NCBI GenBank assembly: GCA_033763845.1
Contig: JANRJR010000076.1
Span: forward strand, 1 to 64,000
DNA: 64,000 nt
DNA from: DASZBR01 sp033763845
Lineage (GTDB): Bacteria; Pseudomonadota; Gammaproteobacteria; DASZBR01
Reading direction: 5' to 3'
Position numbers and translations under genes: made by a program. Positions 62,904-64,000 of the stretch are shown here, piece after piece; within the stretch, counting starts at the first letter, position 1; every line of letters begins with the position of its first letter. Under the pieces are notes generated by a model, which had not been told where the DNA came from, searched no databases, and worked only from the letters and a program-made list of their open reading frames with translations.

Positions 62904-62978
62904 TGGCTGGGGTGCTAGGATTCGAACCTAGGAATGCCGGGATCAAAACCCGGTGCCTTACCACTTGGCGACACCCCA
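62904..62978 (-). tRNA. tRNA-Gln (TTG anticodon)
   Basis: The 75-base minus-strand gene starts TGGGGTG and ends CACCCCAGCCA, with a paired acceptor stem and encoded CCA. The anticodon stem CCGGG/CCCGG encloses TTTTGAT, giving anticodon TTG for glutamine. The T-arm is GTTCGAATC. It lies between lolB and prs, a known position for this tRNA in Legionella relatives. Confidence 0.96.
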
Positions 62979-63005
62979 ATGGATGAAGACTGGAGCGGTA
63001 TTCAA

Positions 63006-63473
63006 TCAAAAAAACTGCCACTTATCAATAAAAATCCGAAGATAAAGATTTTGATGCGCTACCGTCATTAATTTTGGCATGCCATCTTGATGATAAGACT
63101 GGTATTGGACTGCCCAACCCGGAACAGATTTGGTTTTTATACCCTTCAGCCAATCAATCAGTTGGCTCACCGGCAGTGAATAATCGCCCAAGATTTGTTT
63201 GGAAACCAATCTGTCTGTCGAACGACCTTTTAATTCTGTCGCTCCTAAACCCAGTGGCCCATAAAGACGAACATCAAATTGCCCGGCTTCTTGTTGCCAA
63301 TCCATCGACGCTGTTTCAATTTTATCTTGATAACGAACTAAAATCTTACCTTGCGCTCTCCAATGTTCTGACGCTTTGGGATTGACCGGATGAAACGTCG
63401 AAACCGTTGCACACGATGATAGCCACACAAAAACCAGTGGAAAAAGAATCCACCTAAACAGTTTATTCATCAT
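63006..63473 (-). CDS. lolB: Outer-membrane lipoprotein LolB
   Basis: LolB receives lipoproteins from LolA and inserts them in the outer membrane. It has a lipobox LSSC with Cys21 after a 20-residue signal peptide, then the LolB core HWRAQGKILVRYQDKIETAS, DVRLYGPLGLG and IDWLKGIKTKSVPGWAVQY. Length 155 aa is short for the family (about 200), with a truncated C-terminal part. In E. coli the order is lolB-ispE-prs; here lolB is followed by tRNA-Gln and prs with no ispE. Confidence 0.9.
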   Translation of the reverse strand: MMNKLFRWILFPLVFVWLSSCATVSTFHPVNPKASEHWRAQGKILVRYQDKIETASMDWQQEAGQFDVRLYGPLGLGATELKGRSTDRLVSKQILGDYSLPVSQLIDWLKGIKTKSVPGWAVQYQSYHQDGMPKLMTVAHQNLYLRIFIDKWQFF

Positions 63474-63485
63474 AAAGCTCTCTGC

Positions 63486-63491
63486 TATACT
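63486..63491 (+). promoter_or_regulatory. Candidate -10 box for tRNA-Leu
   Basis: TATACT lies 17 bases before tRNA-Leu and is close to the consensus. The -35 (TTATTC at 17 bases spacing) is weak. The 34-base gap to the divergent lolB probably holds promoters for both. Confidence 0.35.
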
Positions 63492-63500
63492 CGCGCATCT

Positions 63501-63992
63501 TTAAGATGCCGGGGTGGCGGAACTGGTAGACGCGCCGGACTCAAAATCCGGTGATGGCGACATCGTGTCGGTTCGATTCCGACCCTCGGTACCATTATTA
63601 TTTTTGGCTAGCATCTGATTCAATTGAACAAACCAATCTGTGACTAAGCGTTTGTTTGCACCAAAATCGTAAAATCCATAACGTGATCGACTATACACAA
63701 CCAATGTTGATGTTGTATCCGACAACGCTACAAATTGAACCATAATATCTGTCGGTAAATTGAAAAAAATCGGACGTTCTTCTAAAAAAAATTGTCCTTG
63801 TTCAGGAATACTGTTAACAAAACGCACTGTCGGTTGCGTCGAGACAATTTGATTAAAGGCATTAAATAAATCTTCAGCAGATGCGGGAAAAACAGGCGAA
63901 TATGCATTTGGCAATACATTACAAAACTTATCCGGACACACCAAGTAATAATTGGGATAAGATGGCAGTTGAATAGATTGAAAATTGGTCAT
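63501..63992 (-). CDS. DUF1499-like protein whose frame reads antisense through tRNA-Leu
   Basis: The first ~130 residues contain PNYYLVCPDKFCNVLPNAYS, VRFVNSIPEQGQFFLEERP and YSRSRYGFYDFGANKRLV, the pattern of DUF1499 proteins, which are of unknown function. The reading frame then continues antisense over the whole of tRNA-Leu (63,508-63,594), so the last ~32 residues (starting GTEGRNRTDT) are encoded by the tRNA's complement. This peptide is well known from mis-extended gene models. The start is ATG 63,992; its ribosome binding site is too close to the window edge to judge. The core is real; the true 3' boundary is uncertain. Confidence 0.75.
   Translation of the reverse strand: MTNFQSIQLPSYPNYYLVCPDKFCNVLPNAYSPVFPASAEDLFNAFNQIVSTQPTVRFVNSIPEQGQFFLEERPIFFNLPTDIMVQFVALSDTTSTLVVYSRSRYGFYDFGANKRLVTDWFVQLNQMLAKNNNGTEGRNRTDTMSPSPDFESGASTSSATPAS
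63508..63594 (+). tRNA. tRNA-Leu (CAA anticodon)
   Basis: The 87-base class II tRNA starts GCCGGGG, has the anticodon stem CCGGA/TCCGG around CTCAAAA (anticodon CAA, leucine codon TTG), a long variable arm, and a T-arm GGTTCGATTCC. It ends GGTACCA with encoded CCA. The acceptor stem includes two G-U pairs (1:72 and 5:68), and the rest pairs well. Confidence 0.95.
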
Positions 63993-64000
63993 ATTTGATC

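Noticed and set aside
63501..63594. tRNA-derived ORF as evidence that the whole DUF1499 gene is spurious
   Set aside because: The first ~130 residues have family motifs and lie outside the tRNA.

Overview
The window reads as chromosome of a gammaproteobacterium of the order Legionellales (Legionella/Coxiella/Rickettsiella/Berkiella/Aquicella-like), almost certainly an intracellular, host-associated organism. The main evidence is a colinear block of ten type IVB (Dot/Icm) secretion genes on the minus strand (33,713 to 23,791 plus dotK): dotK-dotJ-dotI-dotH-dotG-dotF-dotE-dotP-dotN-dotO, that is icmN-M-L-K-E-G-C-D-J-B, the order known from Legionella. The DNA is AT-rich and gene-dense, with many ATGA or TAATG overlaps. 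No intergenic stretch above about 160 bases lacks a gene or RNA, so there is no unexplained gap over 300 bases. No genus can be named from sequence alone.

Region by region. (1) 1-9,288, plus strand: a very large STAND-type protein cut by the left edge (NACHT P-loop ATPase, pentapeptide-like stretch, probable beta-propeller region, F-box-like C-terminus), then a tight five-gene cluster: Nudix hydrolase, divergent NDP-kinase-like protein, a natural fusion of a GFO/IDH/MocA dehydrogenase with a DegT/AHBA-type aminotransferase, a metaxin/GST-like protein and a membrane protein. (2) 9,274-17,433, minus strand, accessory: methyltransferase, a 670-residue coiled-coil protein with a degenerate GTPase-like start, a Rab-like GTPase that shares a C-terminal module with that neighbour, a thioredoxin-like ferredoxin, a YgjP-type metalloprotease, two tandem paralogous membrane proteins and a helical protein. 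(3) 17,512-23,774, minus strand, housekeeping: hfq, tRNA-Pro, ispB, an A-type Fe-S carrier, trmJ, glmM, ftsH, rlmE. (4) 23,791-34,253: the Dot/Icm block. (5) 34,300-39,790: pdxJ, recO, era, rnc, lepB, lepA, a translationally coupled operon read toward the Dot/Icm block. (6) 39,948-52,390: small conserved proteins, isocitrate dehydrogenase with a divergent LysR gene, an Fe-S photolyase-like protein, lipase-like hydrolase, suhB, secF-secD-yajC, aspartate aminotransferase, uvrB. (7) 52,433-57,647: a sufB-C-D-S-U-T operon. (8) 57,710-61,918, plus strand: plsC-like and lpxL-like acyltransferases, a class I photolyase and an MFS transporter, overlapping. (9) 61,925-64,000: prs, tRNA-Gln, lolB, tRNA-Leu, and a DUF1499-type gene whose 3' end runs antisense through the whole tRNA-Leu.

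How it fits together: the Dot/Icm genes supply core-complex and ATPase parts of a machine that injects effectors into a eukaryotic host. The eukaryote-like proteins in regions 1 and 2 (F-box/NACHT protein, Rab-like GTPase with its pseudo-GTPase partner, paired membrane proteins) are candidate substrates of that machine. This is inference: no translocation signal was demonstrated. The most novel item is the two-gene GTPase/pseudo-GTPase pair at 9,963-13,111 with a shared C-terminal module that I do not recognise.
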